A DNA stretch of 64,000 nt from the NCBI RefSeq assembly GCF_035083965.1, contig NC_089723.1, forward strand, positions 30,011,193 through 30,075,192, in the 5' to 3' direction. The notes below the pieces were generated by a model. The model searched no databases. It had not been told where the DNA came from and worked only from the letters and a program-made list of their open reading frames with translations. Both the position numbers and the translations under genes were made by a program. The DNA is from Branchiostoma lanceolatum (taxonomy: Eukaryota > Chordata > Leptocardii > Amphioxiformes > Branchiostomatidae). Below are positions 1 through 16,177 of this stretch, piece after piece; within the stretch, counting starts at the first letter, position 1, and each line of letters starts with the position of its first letter.

Positions 1-15
1 TTGTGGGGGTCCCCC

Positions 16-41
16 ATGATGATGATGATGATGATGATGAT
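16..41. repeat. (ATG)n trinucleotide microsatellite
   Basis: About nine ATG/GAT units lie in the intron just upstream of the first MSH3 exon in the window. Confidence 0.9.
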
Positions 42-72
42 ATTACACTGATAGTTGTTTTCCAATGTGCAG

Positions 73-3000
73 TGAGATAGAGCAGAGACAGGAGGCAGTG
101 ACAGAGATCACCCAGGACAGACTGGAGGTCCTGAGGAAGGCGGAAGTCATGCTGGGCAAGCTGCCGGATCTGGAGAGGGGACTGGCATCCATCTATCACA
201 AAAAGGTAGGGGGGGGGGGGCACTAGGGATGTATGGATCACATACAGAGGGATCTGGGGATCTCATACAGAGGGATCTAGAGATCACATACAGAGGGATC
301 TGGGGATCACTTACAGGGATATCTAGGGATCTCATACAGAGGGATCTAGTGATATCATACAGAGGGATCTAGAGGTCTTATACAGAGGGATCTACATGTA
401 TATAGGGATCTCTTACAGAGTTATCTAGGGATCTCATACAGAGGGATCTACATGTAGGGATCTCATACAGATCTAGGGATCTATCATCACATAGGGATCT
501 AGTTGTCAGATCTTTTGTGGTGCTCCAACGGTCAAATAGTTAGACTAAGGGATAGATGAGATGAGGTGAGAGGGCATGTCCTCTAGGATATGACATAAAG
601 CTGGAGGTCCTGTGTTTGAGGAAAGCCACACCTATAGCATGTTTAAGAACCCACCACACATCAAAAAGATTAGGGGTCTTTCCCAGTGTGAGAGGATCAA
701 ATCTTGCAGGTGTAGTCGTACACAGCTTGTACTTTCTGTACAAAACTGGTGTGTTACACTTAAAGGTGGTCTACCAGTTATGCAAAACAAACAAATCATT
801 TTCCCCAATATTTTTTCTCAGTGTTCCACGGCTGAGTTCCACAGTATTGTGAGTGCCCTGGACAAAGTGGCGGTGGAACTACACGGCTACCAGAGCATCG
901 CAGACAACCAGCTCAAGTCTAACCTGCTGAAGACCATCCTTATTGAAGTGCCAGCTTTCCTGGATGGAACTGCGAAGTTCCTGTCTCTGGTCAAGGAGAA
1001 AGCTGCAAAGTAAGGATGACTGAATACTTAATATAATAATTTCTTTGAAATTATGGCTGTTAGTGTTACCATGGAAATGGTAACAGCTGGTGTTTCGACG
1101 TCCGTCTGTCATCTTCTTCAATGCAATTCTGACTGGTCGACTTTACACTGCAGCTAGGTGTCACTGCTAACAATGTTGTCCCAAACATAAAGTATTGTCA
1201 CATACATGTATTGTAACAATAAATGCGATAAATGCAGTTCCAAATGTATTGTCACGTACATAAATGTAGATATTGTTAAGCTACAGTACTTAGATGATGC
1301 AGTCCTAAACCTAAAGTATTTAGCACATAGATGTTAAGCAAGCTATTCAGGGACAAAAGTAAGGAATGAGTTTTAACCTTTGGCCTGCTGTGGTAGCCTT
1401 CTGGCACAAATTGTTTTTGGTTATGAGGTTGAACTGCAGTGTAAAGGTTAAAGAATAGCTAAGATGAAGTCTCTCCTGTTCAAGGCTACGAAAGGAAAAA
1501 ATCGTATCTGTTTAACATGTCTATTAGTCTTGAGTCATAGTCTGATAGATTTTTGCAAAATTGTTCTCCAGAATGTATTTTGTTTATTGCATTTGTCTTT
1601 AAATGCTACCTGCGTTTGGTTAAGTGAGTTGAGTACAAACACACCGTTTGAAACAGGATTTTTTAAAGATTGAAGTTACATTGTACTGTACCAAGGGAAG
1701 GATACTAGAAATGAACTCTGTTATACGTGCATCATTGAATCTTGACCCTTAAAAGAATTATTTGCAGAAACTGGCAATGGGATGGAGAAAGATAATAGTA
1801 ATTCATTTCTGTTGTGTAGGCTGGGCATGAAGAACGACCTGTTTGAGGACTGGAGTCAGTTTCCCGCTGTGATGAAGACTAAAGAGGAGATAGACGTGGT
1901 GACCGCCGCGCTGCGCGACCACCGGAGGGAGATCCGACTCACGCTGAAGAACCCGTCCCAGGACTACGTCATGGTGGGAGGGGTGGAGGTCAGTAAGGAG
2001 AGAAACACGATTTTATGCAGGGCTGTTTACGTCATGTACATGTAGGTGTTTTTCTACAGCAACCCACAACATAGGAAAGAGTCAAAATGATTACAGTTGT
2101 AATTGCGGCACAGTTAACTCTACTTTGCTGCACATCCAAAACAACTTACCTGCGGATTGCCAACCAGTTATGTCTCCAGGACCTGTTATAGGAATAGGAA
2201 TAGTTTCACAGATTTTGCTCAGACTTATGATGTGCCTTATTCACAGTTCCTTGTGGAGGTGAGGAACAATCTTCTGGAGCTGGTCCCACAAGACTGGACC
2301 AAAGTCAGCGCGTAAGTTGTCTTTTGTTTGTTTAATAAAGATATTTCACCAATGTCATTACTTTTTTTGAATGCAGGGCATGCCATTTCCTGGACATCTG
2401 CATCTTGAATGCTCAAACTGACCTTTTTGTATAATTTTATAACAGTACTTTTGACCCAGAAATTTTAAACTTGTCTTGATTTAACTTTGACTTTTATTTC
2501 GTTTAGCTTGACATTCTATCTATTCTTGCTGTGCAATTTTAGATTTAGAATTGAATGTGTCATTACCATTAAAATGTACAATTATATCATTACTGTTTGT
2601 GTCCTTCAGTACAAAGACTGCCACCCGGTACCACACCCCGGTAGCCCGTGAGATGTACACCATGTTACAGAGGCTGAGGGAACAACTCACACTGGACTGT
2701 CAGCAAGCATGGCTCAACTTTGTCGAGTAAGTACAATTGTTTATGTACATTTCACATTTTAAACTTAACCTCTCCAAGTTTTGTAAATGCACCAAATCAA
2801 AGTGGTGTCAAGCTAGCTAGACAGTGGTCCAGGAGTAACAACAATACGGTACTATGCTTCAATAGTTATGTATTCAACATTACAAATTGTACCTCAGTGC
2901 ACTAATGAGTAGTACAGTCATTGCATACGATACTGTAAAAATGTTTGAGGTACAGGTCCAAGATATCAAATGCCAAATGAATGTACCGGTACAAAATTAG

Positions 3001-6000
3001 TAAAATGCACTCATTAGTATTTATTCACAGTGTGACTGAAAATGTGCAGTTTCTACCACAGAGATGAAAATTTAGCACTGGAAAAGATGAAAACTTTGTA
3101 TGGGCATTGTATTATGTTTCTGTAAATGAATCGCATCCTTAACAGTGTTGCTCCACACCCCCTCCCCCCTAGCACTTTCTGTGAACACTACTACCAGTAC
3201 AAGAATGCTGTGGATCACCTGGCTACTCTGGACTGCCTCTTCTCTCTGGCCAATGTGGCTAAACAAGACGGATACTGCAGGTATGGGCCACATCCCATTA
3301 CAAGGAGTGTGTAGGGACCCGATTGAAATAGTGGATGTTCAGTAGCATTTGATACATGGGTACATGAAAATGAAAAGTATAGAGGGCAGTTCAAAACCTT
3401 TGCAACTTTATTTCTTTACCTTTGTAGTTAAAGAACAAATCGAAACTTACAGTTGCTGTAGATGTGCAAAGGCTATACTTTGGTGTAATATGGTGTAACA
3501 CACCAGCTTCTGTATGTGTATCTATATAGCCAGTATAACCGCCATTTGGCGTAACACACCAGCTTCACAGGCATGCGGCATGGCAGCAGCTGGTTACGGT
3601 GGTTATACCGGCTATATAGATACAGATTGAGATACAGGTACAGATACTCAAAAGGGCTGGCTTGGGACTGAAATTTTTCATTGTTTTCATCATGTTTGCA
3701 ACTCAAAGCAGACAAAAATAAAGTTTTTACTTCAACCAGCCCACCATTTAACAAACCTTTTTATCAAGCAACCTTGCTCGCAAAAAGTCACATGGAAGTC
3801 AACATTAAACTGATTGTTTTAATTTCAGACCATTCTTCATTGATGGCGGAACCCTTATCCACATCCAACATGGCCGCCATCCCGTCATCGACGTGCTACT
3901 GGACGAGACAGACCAGTTCGTGCCCAACTCCACCCAGATGGATGTAAGTGTAGCATCTCTTATATTTTGTTGGACAGTCCATAATGAAGTGAAATTTGCT
4001 CTCAATATCATTATGGCGTGTTGGACACAGTCTTTCTTTGGCTGGCGTGTTGTAGTGTCGGCCCTTTTCAATTTGTAACGAGACAATGTTATACATTCCT
4101 GACACAGCATACTATTACCAACATACTGTTCTAGAGCATTAGCATACACAAGTCATTACTCTATAGGTTTCTACTGTAAGTCATAGATTAGATTAGTCCT
4201 TTATATTTGTCAACTATTAGCAATAGTTCAACTCTCATGTGCGTAAGTTACCATACAGTACCAGTTCCAGTTACAATTGTCGCGCAATAAAGTTCATCTT
4301 CATGTTACGTTAAAGTGCCCAGTGATATGATTAAACTTTGATCTAAAGCATCCATTTCAGAGATGATGACCATTGTTGCCCTGTTGTTTTTTTGCTAGGG
4401 TGATGGAAAGAGGTGCATGGTGATCTCTGGTCCCAACATGGGAGGCAAGTCCTCCTACATCCGCCAGGTGGCGCTCATAGTCATCATGGCTCAGGTCGGT
4501 AGCTATGTGCCTGCTGAGTCAGCCTCACTTGGGATCGTGGATGCTGTGATGTCTAGGTATGTATGATGATGGGATGGTTAACCTGCCTAAACCCATTACA
4601 AACCCATTACAAATTTGGCTGGCTGAAATGACGTTAAACCGGATAGTGAGTGAGTGAGTGTGAGTGAAGGTTAACTGCTGTGGTGCCGACTACGATGATA
4701 TTCACCACTGGGCACAGCTGGTACAGAAAAGTAACCTAGATATTATGTAAATCGTGACATAGTCATGTGGTTATATAATATGTCCAACTTGTCATTAGTT
4801 TTCCCAGTGCGCTCTAACGGAGAACTCCTGACATTGCAAACACATGGTTTGTCTTGCGTTGCTATGTCTCAAACAAAATCTTATGACATGCAATTAACTC
4901 ATTGCTCCTATACTACTGCATAAATGAGTCCCCCCCCTCACACAAATGAAATCAATTGACAGCATCTTAAATAAGATGGAACAAAATGGAATTAACAATA
5001 TGAGGTCTCAAAGCTCTTGTATTGTTTGTTTTTCTCTATTTTGCTTTACTTTGCTGCATTTAGTTCCATTTTGTTTCATTTTGTTCTATTTTGTACTTTT
5101 GGGACACTCATACAATAAAGGGCAGTGCAGATAAGTTTGAGAGGAATTTTGCCCTCACAGGATATGCACGAGTGACAACTTTATTTGGCTCCTTTTTGTT
5201 CCATTTAATTCCATTTTGTTCCATTTTGTTCCTCCAGGACCTAATAAAGGGTAGAGCAGATGAATTTAAGAGGAATTTTGTATAAAAGACGTTTTTGCCC
5301 CCACAGGATGGGCGCGAGTGACGACATCGCCCACGGTCGCAGCACCTTCATGGTGGAGCTTCAGGAGGCTGCGGAGATCCTGAACCACGCCACATCCCGG
5401 TCCCTGGTCATCCTGGACGAGCTGGGCAGGGGCACCAGCACCCACGACGGGGTCGCCATCGCGTACGCTACCCTGCAGCATCTCGTCACAGAGGTTTGTG
5501 TTGGAACATGACTTACAAATGGTTGTGATACAGTCAAACCTGGCCGAGCAACCACCTGGTGCAGGCATCTACATGGAAATAGTCCCTTCTAATATTACAT
5601 AGTTATGACCCACTCTCTGCTAAGCAACCAACTGTCTTACCCAACCAGCAACCACTTATTTGTGGTTCCCAGGGGGCCTTCACACCCCTCTCAACAACCA
5701 AAATTGATTGACAGTGGCACCCAGCCCAGCAGCAGCCATTTTTGATTTAGGATTTCTGCCGGCGCTAGCCTGTTAACTACCCAATGGGCCGGCTAAGGGA
5801 TGTTTTACCAGCCCCAGTCCCACCAAGACTTGTTTTTGCTCAGTCATTTAAGTGGTTTGTGATACACTGTACCAGGTTTTACTGTATTTTGAGTCTTAAG
5901 AGACTTTCTCACAATATTGTGGTCTGTGGTGATAGTCTAATGAGTTAAATGAAGAGTCAATGAAGGTGGGGCATCCAGGTAATGGTAATGTACCACTCTG

Positions 6001-6358
6001 TAATCATTAGTAACGTTACAGAACTGTAACATGAACTTTTTGGATAGAATCTGAAAGAAAGCAGGATTCATTTCTCTCTACTTAAATGAAACAATCTCTG
6101 ATGAAACGATTAAATTTTGGAACCAGAGTTTGGTTTCTGGTCCTCACCTGGCATTCCTCAAGTTTGAACCTGTTTTTATTTTGTGTGTTTAGGTGAAGTG
6201 TCTGACTCTGTTTGTGACCCACTTCCCACCACTGGGTGAGCTGGAGGCCCTGTACCCTGAGTCTATGTGTAACTACCACATGGCCTTCCTGGTCATCAAC
6301 CAGGGGCAAGGTAAGCACAGCTGGGAAGTTACTTATACTGTCTTCTCCTCTCTCCCTC

Positions 6359-6389
<31 letters not shown>

Positions 6390-8659
6390 CATCCTCTGTC
6401 TCTCTCTGTGTTGTAAAACAAAAGTAAACATTAATGCAGGGATTGATTGTGATTTACTCTTACTATCTTTTCTCTCTGATACCTGATTACTATTATTCCA
6501 GAAAAGTGTTTATGGTCAATTTATGAATGATTGGTTATTATGCAGGGATGGTCAGTGTGACTGTTTGGGTCTTGTGTGTGCGATTTGATAAGTTGAGGTT
6601 GAACTATATGATATATATTATATTGGAACATTAAACCTCTAATTAAAGTGGTTATTGGACAATAGATTTGACCATATGCTGATGAATATTGAGTGTTTCA
6701 CTTTCCAAATCAATGAAGCAATGAATCATAAATAATTACAACAGGTTTTTTCACGGTGATGATAAGTTCACGGTACAGAGGTGACCGTGAAAACAGTGGA
6801 CATAAAGTTACAGTGAAAGGAGCAAGAATAACAGTATGTCATTTAATTGATTATATTCAATTTCAGAAATGGTAAGTGACCAACCAGAAGATGCTAGCAA
6901 GTCGGAGGCGAACAAACCCAAGGCGCCGCTACCGGAGGTTGTGACGTTCCTGTACCAGCTGGTCCCGTCCATGGCGGCCCACAGTTACGGTTTGAATGTG
7001 GCACAACTGGCGAATGTTCCTCCCAGCATCCTCCAGGTGGCCGCTGTCAAGTCTAAGGAGTTAGAGACTGTAGTACAGGAGAGGAGGCAAGTTTGCGTAT
7101 TGTGATGATAGGTTAATAGTATAGTATAAGTCTTGTTCGTCCAGACCCTTGTAGTGCCTAGTGGCACAAAAGGCAGCAAGTTTCCTTCCTGTTTCAGTAG
7201 CAGGGTACACAAGGCATCCGCAAACACGTAACCCCTATTTTGCGTCGCTTCCTGAAGATGGGTGCAGCCCCAACCGAGATGTCCCCAACCCAGGATTGAA
7301 CCGGGTCTCCCTGTTACCAACTAATGGGACCAGTAGCTCAACTGCGAGACTACCATCAGTTGAGCTACAGGGACATCCCTATGAAACATGATAACCCTTC
7401 ACCTAAATACTAAAACAAGTGACACTGAAAACTCATTACTATTAATACAGTCCATACTCGAAAGCCAATGTGCTGGTTTGCCATGTAACGATCACTTGTG
7501 ACAGAAGCTATCAGTTGTGTAAGAGGAAGTTGCAGATGTGAGAAATACAGTTAAATCTTGCTTTAAATCATGCATTACTCACTTTCGAAACCTTTTATGT
7601 TTTGATGTTCACTGACTGACGTAACCTGTGTCAGAGATACTCATCAATTTTGGTACCTTTTCGTGATGGTTTTTGTGCAGGTCTGAGCGTGAGCAGTTCC
7701 GTATGATGTGGAACGCTGAGTTCGTGGAGGCCGAGGTGGATGAGATGATGGTGGAGGATGGGACCATGGTCTCCCAGGAGATGGCAGCAGCAGCCCCTCA
7801 ACAGCTGGAGGCTGTTGAAGTGAAAATAGAAGAAGTGAAAGTAGAAGGGATGGAAGTGGATCCTCCAGCAGCTCAACAGCAGGTTGGGGAACTCGTTCAG
7901 CAACAGGCTCCTGAGGCAACTGAACAGCAGGCTGAGGCTATGGAGCAACAGGATGTGGCTACTGAACAACAGGCTCAGGCTACTGAAGAACAGGTTCAGG
8001 CTACTGAACAACAGGCTTTGGCTACTGAACAACAGGCTGTGGCTACTGAACAACAGGCTCAGGCTACTGAACAACAGACTCAGGCTACTGAAGAACAGGT
8101 TCAGGCTACTGAACAACAGGCTGTGGCTATTGAACAACAGGCTCAGGCTACTGAACAACAGGCTACCCAACAACTGGCTGAAGGACCTCCACAGGTTGAA
8201 GACGCTCCACAGGTCGAAGAACCTCCACTGGTTGAAGAACCTCATCAGGCTGAAGAACCCCAGCAGGCTGTAGAACCTCCTCAGGCTGATGAAGCACCTC
8301 AGCAACAGAATGAAGAACCTGCTCAACAACAGACTGCAGATCCTCCACAGCTGCAGGCGGTCCCAGATCAACAAGAAGGAGACCTCGACGAGCAGCAGAT
8401 CGACGACCCTGCGGAACCTGTCGGACCACCAGAACTGGAGGATGAGACGGTTCAACCTTCAGAGCAGCAGGTTGCAGATCCTGCCGAAGCCCAGGCAGAA
8501 GATGTCACGGTGAACACTGCAGAAGAGGAGAACACTGTCATGCAGCCTCTAGACCTACAGACTACAGTACCATCTGAACTTGTAACTACAGACTCTCAAG
8601 AGAAAAAGATTGCGGAACCTCCGGCTTTACAGGCAGTGGACCCCTCCAGCACAGCATAG
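73..8659 (+). CDS. MSH3: MSH3, MutS homologue 3 (5' end outside the window), with Glu/Gln-rich C-terminal tail
   Basis: Nuclear mismatch-repair ATPase; as MSH2-MSH3 (MutS-beta) it recognises insertion/deletion loops. Twelve exons, joined by phase: 73-205, 822-1009, 1820-1988, 2247-2311, 2610-2726, 3173-3280, 3829-3943, 4399-4556, 5307-5493, 6193-6310, 6867-7086, 7681-8659 (TAG). They encode 851 residues plus a split first codon. The first exon reads [14 protein letters not shown], matching the MSH3 lever/clamp region. The ATPase core is complete: [10 protein letters not shown], Walker [10 protein letters not shown] (exon 4399-4556), the signature region [16 protein letters not shown] and Walker [17 protein letters not shown] (exon 5307-5493), then the switch [12 protein letters not shown] and [10 protein letters not shown]. 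The 6867-7086 exon ends at a GC donor (AG|GCAAGT). The last exon adds about 310 residues after [20 protein letters not shown], far longer than the short end of vertebrate MSH3. The N-terminal PCNA-binding and mismatch-binding parts lie upstream of the window. Identity is very secure; exon ends are hand-called. Confidence 0.95.
230..500. repeat. Minisatellite, about 23-24 bp unit, in an MSH3 intron
   Basis: Imperfect direct copies of a unit like CATACAGAGGGATCTAGGGA recur about a dozen times directly after the 73-205 exon. Copies vary in length and sequence. Confidence 0.85.
3517..3624. repeat. Imperfect inverted repeat (24-bp arms) in an MSH3 intron
   Basis: Left arm 3517-3540 and right arm 3601-3624 are reverse complements with one mismatch; the core is TCTATATAGCC. 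The 60-nt spacer repeats part of the left flank (GTAACACACCAGCTTC occurs at about 3495 and again at about 3551). This looks like a small foldback element. Confidence 0.75.
5035..5285. repeat. Diverged tandem duplication (about 130 bp) with TTTTGTTCCATT runs
   Basis: Two copies each have a run of TTTTGTTCCATT-like motifs, then AATAAAGGG..GCAGAT..AAGTTTGAGAGGAATTTTG or a close variant (about 5105-5150 and 5235-5282). The second copy abuts the polypyrimidine tract of the exon at 5307. Confidence 0.6.
6346..6410. repeat. (CT)n microsatellite
   Basis: Imperfect CT/CTCC run in the MSH3 intron after the exon ending at 6310. Confidence 0.85.
7140..7380 (-). mobile_element. tRNA-derived SINE, in an MSH3 intron
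   Basis: Read on the minus strand it starts GGATGTCCCTGTAGCTCAACTG (tRNA-like A-box region), continues to a B box GGTTCAATCC, then a body GGTTGGGGCTGCACCC..GACGCAAAAT. The same order is found on the plus strand at 51811-52090, so the two are copies of one family. It lies within the GC-AG intron. Family name not assigned. Confidence 0.7.
7913..8164 (+). repeat. In-frame 21-bp minisatellite in the last MSH3 exon (12 heptads)
   Basis: Exactly twelve 21-bp units encode heptads of consensus (Q/V)ATEQQA, with variants such as EAMEQQD, QATEEQV and VAIEQQA. All units keep frame and contain no stop. The coding strand is unusually pure in CAACAGGCT-like triplets. Confidence 0.95.
8192..8299 (+). repeat. 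In-frame 18-bp repeat in the last MSH3 exon (6 hexads)
   Basis: Six 18-bp units encode hexads of the form Q(V/A)EEPP, such as [18 protein letters not shown] and QAEEPQ. They follow the 21-bp array after nine codons. The tail thus has two successive, different repeat types. Confidence 0.85.
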
Positions 8660-10200
8660 TTGACATACCCGTGCTGTATCGGTCTTTTAACCATTCCTGA
8701 ATGTAAACTTGATGAAACATTTTTACAGAGATGTCACCAGTATTTCGTTTTGAACCCTCTGTCCTAGAAATGGTCAGCTAGAGAAGGTGTAGCCTTGAAA
8801 TGAAGACTGTACTAATCATGCAATTAGATTTGTAAATGCAGGCAGAGTCGACTTGTGTGGTATTAGTACATTGCGAGGAAAGACACAAAGCAATGCTCTT
8901 CAATCTACTTGGAGGTAAATTTGTATTGCTGCATTCTTTTTAGAAGAAACTAATTTTACTAATTAGAATATGATTTCTTTTCGCTTGAGACATCATCAAA
9001 TTAATTTTGTCTACAAGTATGGTAGTTGTTAAAATTAATGTAATTTGAATTGATAGAATGAATTTCGAATTGTGGACAGTTGCAAGTGATCATTGTTTGA
9101 CTTACAAAATTGTAGTGATGGCAATGCATAGAAATATTGTAGATCAGGGTGGAGCAAGGATGATATGTTTAATCCCTGTTGCTTAATTTGTGTATGACAT
9201 AGAATCATTATGATTATAGAAATTTAGCTTCAAGCGACCATACTAGAGTTACTAGGTGAAAATGATCAATGTGAAAGGCAAAAAGCTGCAGTACTTGAAT
9301 TCAGCCACTGTTTAAAATCTCTTCGAGACTATATCATGTCGTAGTGGAGAATTGTTTAATCATTTCACTGGATTTTCTAAAGTAAGGATGTACTATTTCA
9401 TAGTACCTTTTCGGAAATCATGTCATTTTTTCCATAATCAGAAGATTGTAATCTCGAATGATGACATCCAATGTAAGGTGATTGCTGCAAGAATTATGAT
9501 GTTTGTTTCTTGGGGAATATACTTTATGCAATTTTTTAGCTAGAAATGGGGGAACATTGCATATGTCCTCCTAAGTTGATATGTATCTTTATGTAACCAC
9601 AATATATAAGGGCCATTGCTTGCGCTTTGGGTAAATTGGGAATTTAATTTTTTTAAATAATGGGACCGGGAGCAGTTTTGCTTGGCAAAATGTAGACAAA
9701 TCAGGGTATCACAATGTAGTGCTTTTTATGCTTTCAAATAAATATGTGAATGGGAATTTGTGTTCTTTTGTGTTGTGTTAAGCAGAATCATGAAGGCAAT
9801 GGTATATATATATAATGGTGTTTTGATACAACTGCTCTTTTGTTGACCTGAGCCACACTAGAGACACTACCAACAACCATCCGTCGTGTAAGAGGAGCTT
9901 GAAAATTTTAACCATTGGTTAGAAAAAAACCACATGCTTTTTAAAATGCAAGGTTATGACCTTCTGTTTCTTCTGAATCTGACCCTGTGTCATTCCAATG
10001 ACACAAGCTCAATCTCGCCCTGTGTCATTTCAATGACACACTCTACAAATAATTATGGGTTTTTTAAATGTATGCCCTATGCGTTATTGTATTTTCCTTG
10101 TGTTTTATAAGATAAAGTACGGTGTACGCAATTCAGCTTTTAGCTGTGATGTACCATCCATTTATTCATTCACCTACCTGTCAATAAAGAATTCGATAAG
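8660..10200 (+). other. Probable MSH3 3' untranslated region and downstream sequence
   Basis: No coding signal follows the TAG at 8657-8659. Candidate polyadenylation hexamers AATAAA occur at 9737-9742 and 10183-10188. Which is used cannot be told from sequence. Confidence 0.5.
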
Positions 10201-10437
10201 TTAAGCAAGACGTCGTCATAGTTGATGCCAAAATTTACATCATCATATCATCACATATTTATAGTGAGTTTGAGTTTATTGTAAAATCTCTTTTAGTTTG
10301 CCTTTCGTATGCTATTCTTCAATTAGTCCGGAATACTAGCACTGTACTACTTCTCAATACGATTAAACGTCGGCACAGCATGAATACACCATGAAACATC
10401 TAGATCCACACATATAGAACAGTTCAAATCTTAGTTA

Positions 10438-10790
10438 GGCCATGTTGATTTGATTATATGGATAACATCCTCTCAGATGCGAGCGTGCGAAGGAAAAAAA
10501 AGGTTTGGCAAAACAAAAAATTGCATTCATTATGAAATCTACTTGGTCATGAAGGGTGAAGAAAACTAATACAGATTCTTAATTTTTGTTCTTTAAAAAC
10601 TTCTTCTTTGATTTCTACGAAATAAGTGACCGTTTTCCGAAATATTTTTTTGCAATTCACAGCACGTATTTTCTCATTTTGTAGCTGTTTTTTTTTACGA
10701 TGTACAGTATGGCCAAAAACCTTTTGTTTGGATACGGACGAAGAATGATGCGCGCGCGGATGTCATCCATATAATCAAATCAACATGGCC
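10438..10790. mobile_element. 353-bp non-autonomous inverted-repeat element (MITE), family GGCCA, copy 1
   Basis: The ends start GGCCATGTTGATTTGATTAT and match as inverted repeats over about 33 bp with one mismatch (ATAACATCC against ATGACATCC). The element is flanked by TTA at 10435-10437 and 10791-10793. There is no coding capacity. The 3-bp TTA duplication is typical of PIF/Harbinger-type insertions; superfamily is inferred. Related copies: 11782-12410 and 34366-34732. Confidence 0.85.
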
Positions 10791-10921
10791 TTATTCTTAA
10801 AAACTACAACTGTCCGGTGCAATAGCTTTACTTTATCTTTCGGGAGTCTTATTGGGTTCTCATATTGTTTAGCGTATTTGATATATTGTACACAACATTG
10901 TAATATTTCACAGAAAGATCT

Positions 10922-13984
<3,063 letters not shown>

Positions 13985-14543
13985 TTTGTTCCTGTTCACT
14001 GTCTGTAGTTTTGCAGGATGACGTAGCATTTCCGATAACGAGAAAAACATGTAAAGTACAAAGGGTACAGACTTGGCTAATCATCAACTCTTTTGTCTGA
14101 TCACATTAGGTAACGCACAGTCGTCAATAGTGATGACCTTTGCCCTACTGCCAATTGACAAAGTTTCATCGGACCAAACTAAACCTTTTTCTGAGTTATG
14201 CCGTAAAAGGTCCTGCGCATGCCGGTATAGGTTGTACATTACAGAGCCTGCGTGTGGGCCCTGTATATGTATGGGTTGCATGGGGCATTATTCAACTGAG
14301 CGCGTCATACAACAGCGGCACCGAATGCGGAAGAAACTATGCCACAGCAGCGCAGTGAATGACCTGATTAAGAAATTAATAACGATAAATTGCGTAGAAA
14401 ACGCGAGCAGGACAAGGGTTCATCTTCAATTTTGGCATTACATGTTTTTATGTTCGATATTACTGAGTACCTTTCCAATGTCAAAATCACCACTCGCACT
14501 GCGTAGGTGTATGTATAAGTGCTTGTGTGCGTGTCTGTCTCTG

Positions 14544-14545
<2 letters not shown>

Positions 14546-14604
<59 letters not shown>
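14546..14604. repeat. (GT)n microsatellite
   Basis: About 29 GT units in copy 1 of the duplication; copy 2 retains only a short GTGTGTGTGT at about 16071. Confidence 0.95.
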
Positions 14605-14607
<3 letters not shown>

Positions 14608-15036
14608 GATGAACGACATAACTCGAGGGGGCCTGGATGGATTGTGATATGTGGGTAGGTCTTGATGAGACCTGGAAATTATTACATTTTGGGCCCCTTA
14701 GCGACTTCTTATGGTAATGCAGCGGAACTTCCTGTTTTGATATCTAGTGTTCTGATCGTCATTTTCATTGCTAGATTGCTCTTGGGACAGAAAATAAGTG
14801 GTGTAGGTTTGGCCTCCTAGCGGCTTTTTTTGAACTGCAGGAGCAGGTTTTGTTTCAGACTCAATAACTCGATAAGGGGATGACGGATGGTAATGATTTT
14901 TGGTATGTAGATCAGAATGTAATGTGCATAATTGATAGGAAAAGTTTATACGTCCTCTGTATTTCATGATAGGACGACTCTCAAATATGTGACTTATGTA
15001 CATGAGAAAGAGAAATATTGATAGATATCAATTATG

Positions 15037-15908
15037 CAAATGAAGACCTTGCTTGCAATCATTTGTTGAACAATCAATGTCAGGGACTGTAGAGTCCTTT
15101 CTTATTAGACTGATTAACATTCAGTCTGAAACACGGCTAAATCCATAGATATTAGAAGGGCCAAGTTAAGAGTCTCTGGCCTTTGAACTACAAAATTCAG
15201 CACAAAATTTAAAAGACCCTAATTGATTTTTCATTTTTGGATATGAAATTTTGCAAATGAAACGTGAATGAGGTGGAATCAGGATTTTCAAGTTCATGAT
15301 TTTGCATGCCCATTACATCTAATCATACGGCATATTACCAAATTTTAGTGGGCAATAATACCTATACTTTGCAATCATCTAAAATGCAAATTGCACCTAG
15401 CATCATCTGCAACATAATGACAGGAATGAAACATACAGGTACATGTCTGCAATCTACCAGTCTACAATCTGGTATTTTGTAGTCTACAAATAATGTAAAT
15501 GTGACTGTAAACTTTTAAATTTTCACTGCGTTTTGAAGTTTTTCCAACCACATTTAACTAATCATAATGCAAATGTATGCTCTATCTTACGTATGGTTAT
15601 GGTAACATCGCTTCAGCTACGAACTCAAAGACACCTTGATTTTAACTGTGCCACAAAAATTAAGCGCTTCAAATTTAATTGAATTTACAGCGCTATATGA
15701 TTCCCAGAAAGGAAACACTGTCCCTGGACCCAGTTAACAGTAGAACTCTACCTTCTATAGGTACTATGTACATGTATTATCCAAGTGACAAATAGTGTAC
15801 CAAAACAGACTGTCCACGAAACTTGGTACGTGACTTGGGCAAGGTTAAGTTCAAGTAAGTGGAGTACATCGTACAGGGTTCAAACCCCAGCAAGGTCATA
15901 TAAAAAAC
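15037..15908. repeat. Duplicated segment, counterpart of 19008-19903
   Basis: Nearly the whole stretch recurs at 19008-19903 in the same orientation with scattered substitutions, from CTTGC(A)TGCAATCATTTGTTGAACA to AAGGTCATATAAAAAACTGG. At 15908 it joins copy 2 of the tandem duplication. Neither copy has coding potential. Confidence 0.85.
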
Positions 15909-16177
15909 TGGGCCCTGTATATGTATGGGTTGCATGGGGCATTATTCAACTGAGCGCGTCATACAACAGCGGCACCGAATGCGGAAGAAACTATGCCACA
16001 GCAGCGCAGTGAATGACCTGATTAAGAAATTAATAACGATAAATTGCGTAGAAAACGCCAGCAGCCAGTGTGTGTGTGTGTTTGGATGAACGACATAACT
16101 CGAGGGGGCCTGGATGGATTGTGATATGTGGGTAGGTCTTGATGAGACCTGGAAATTATTACATTTTGGGCCCCTTA

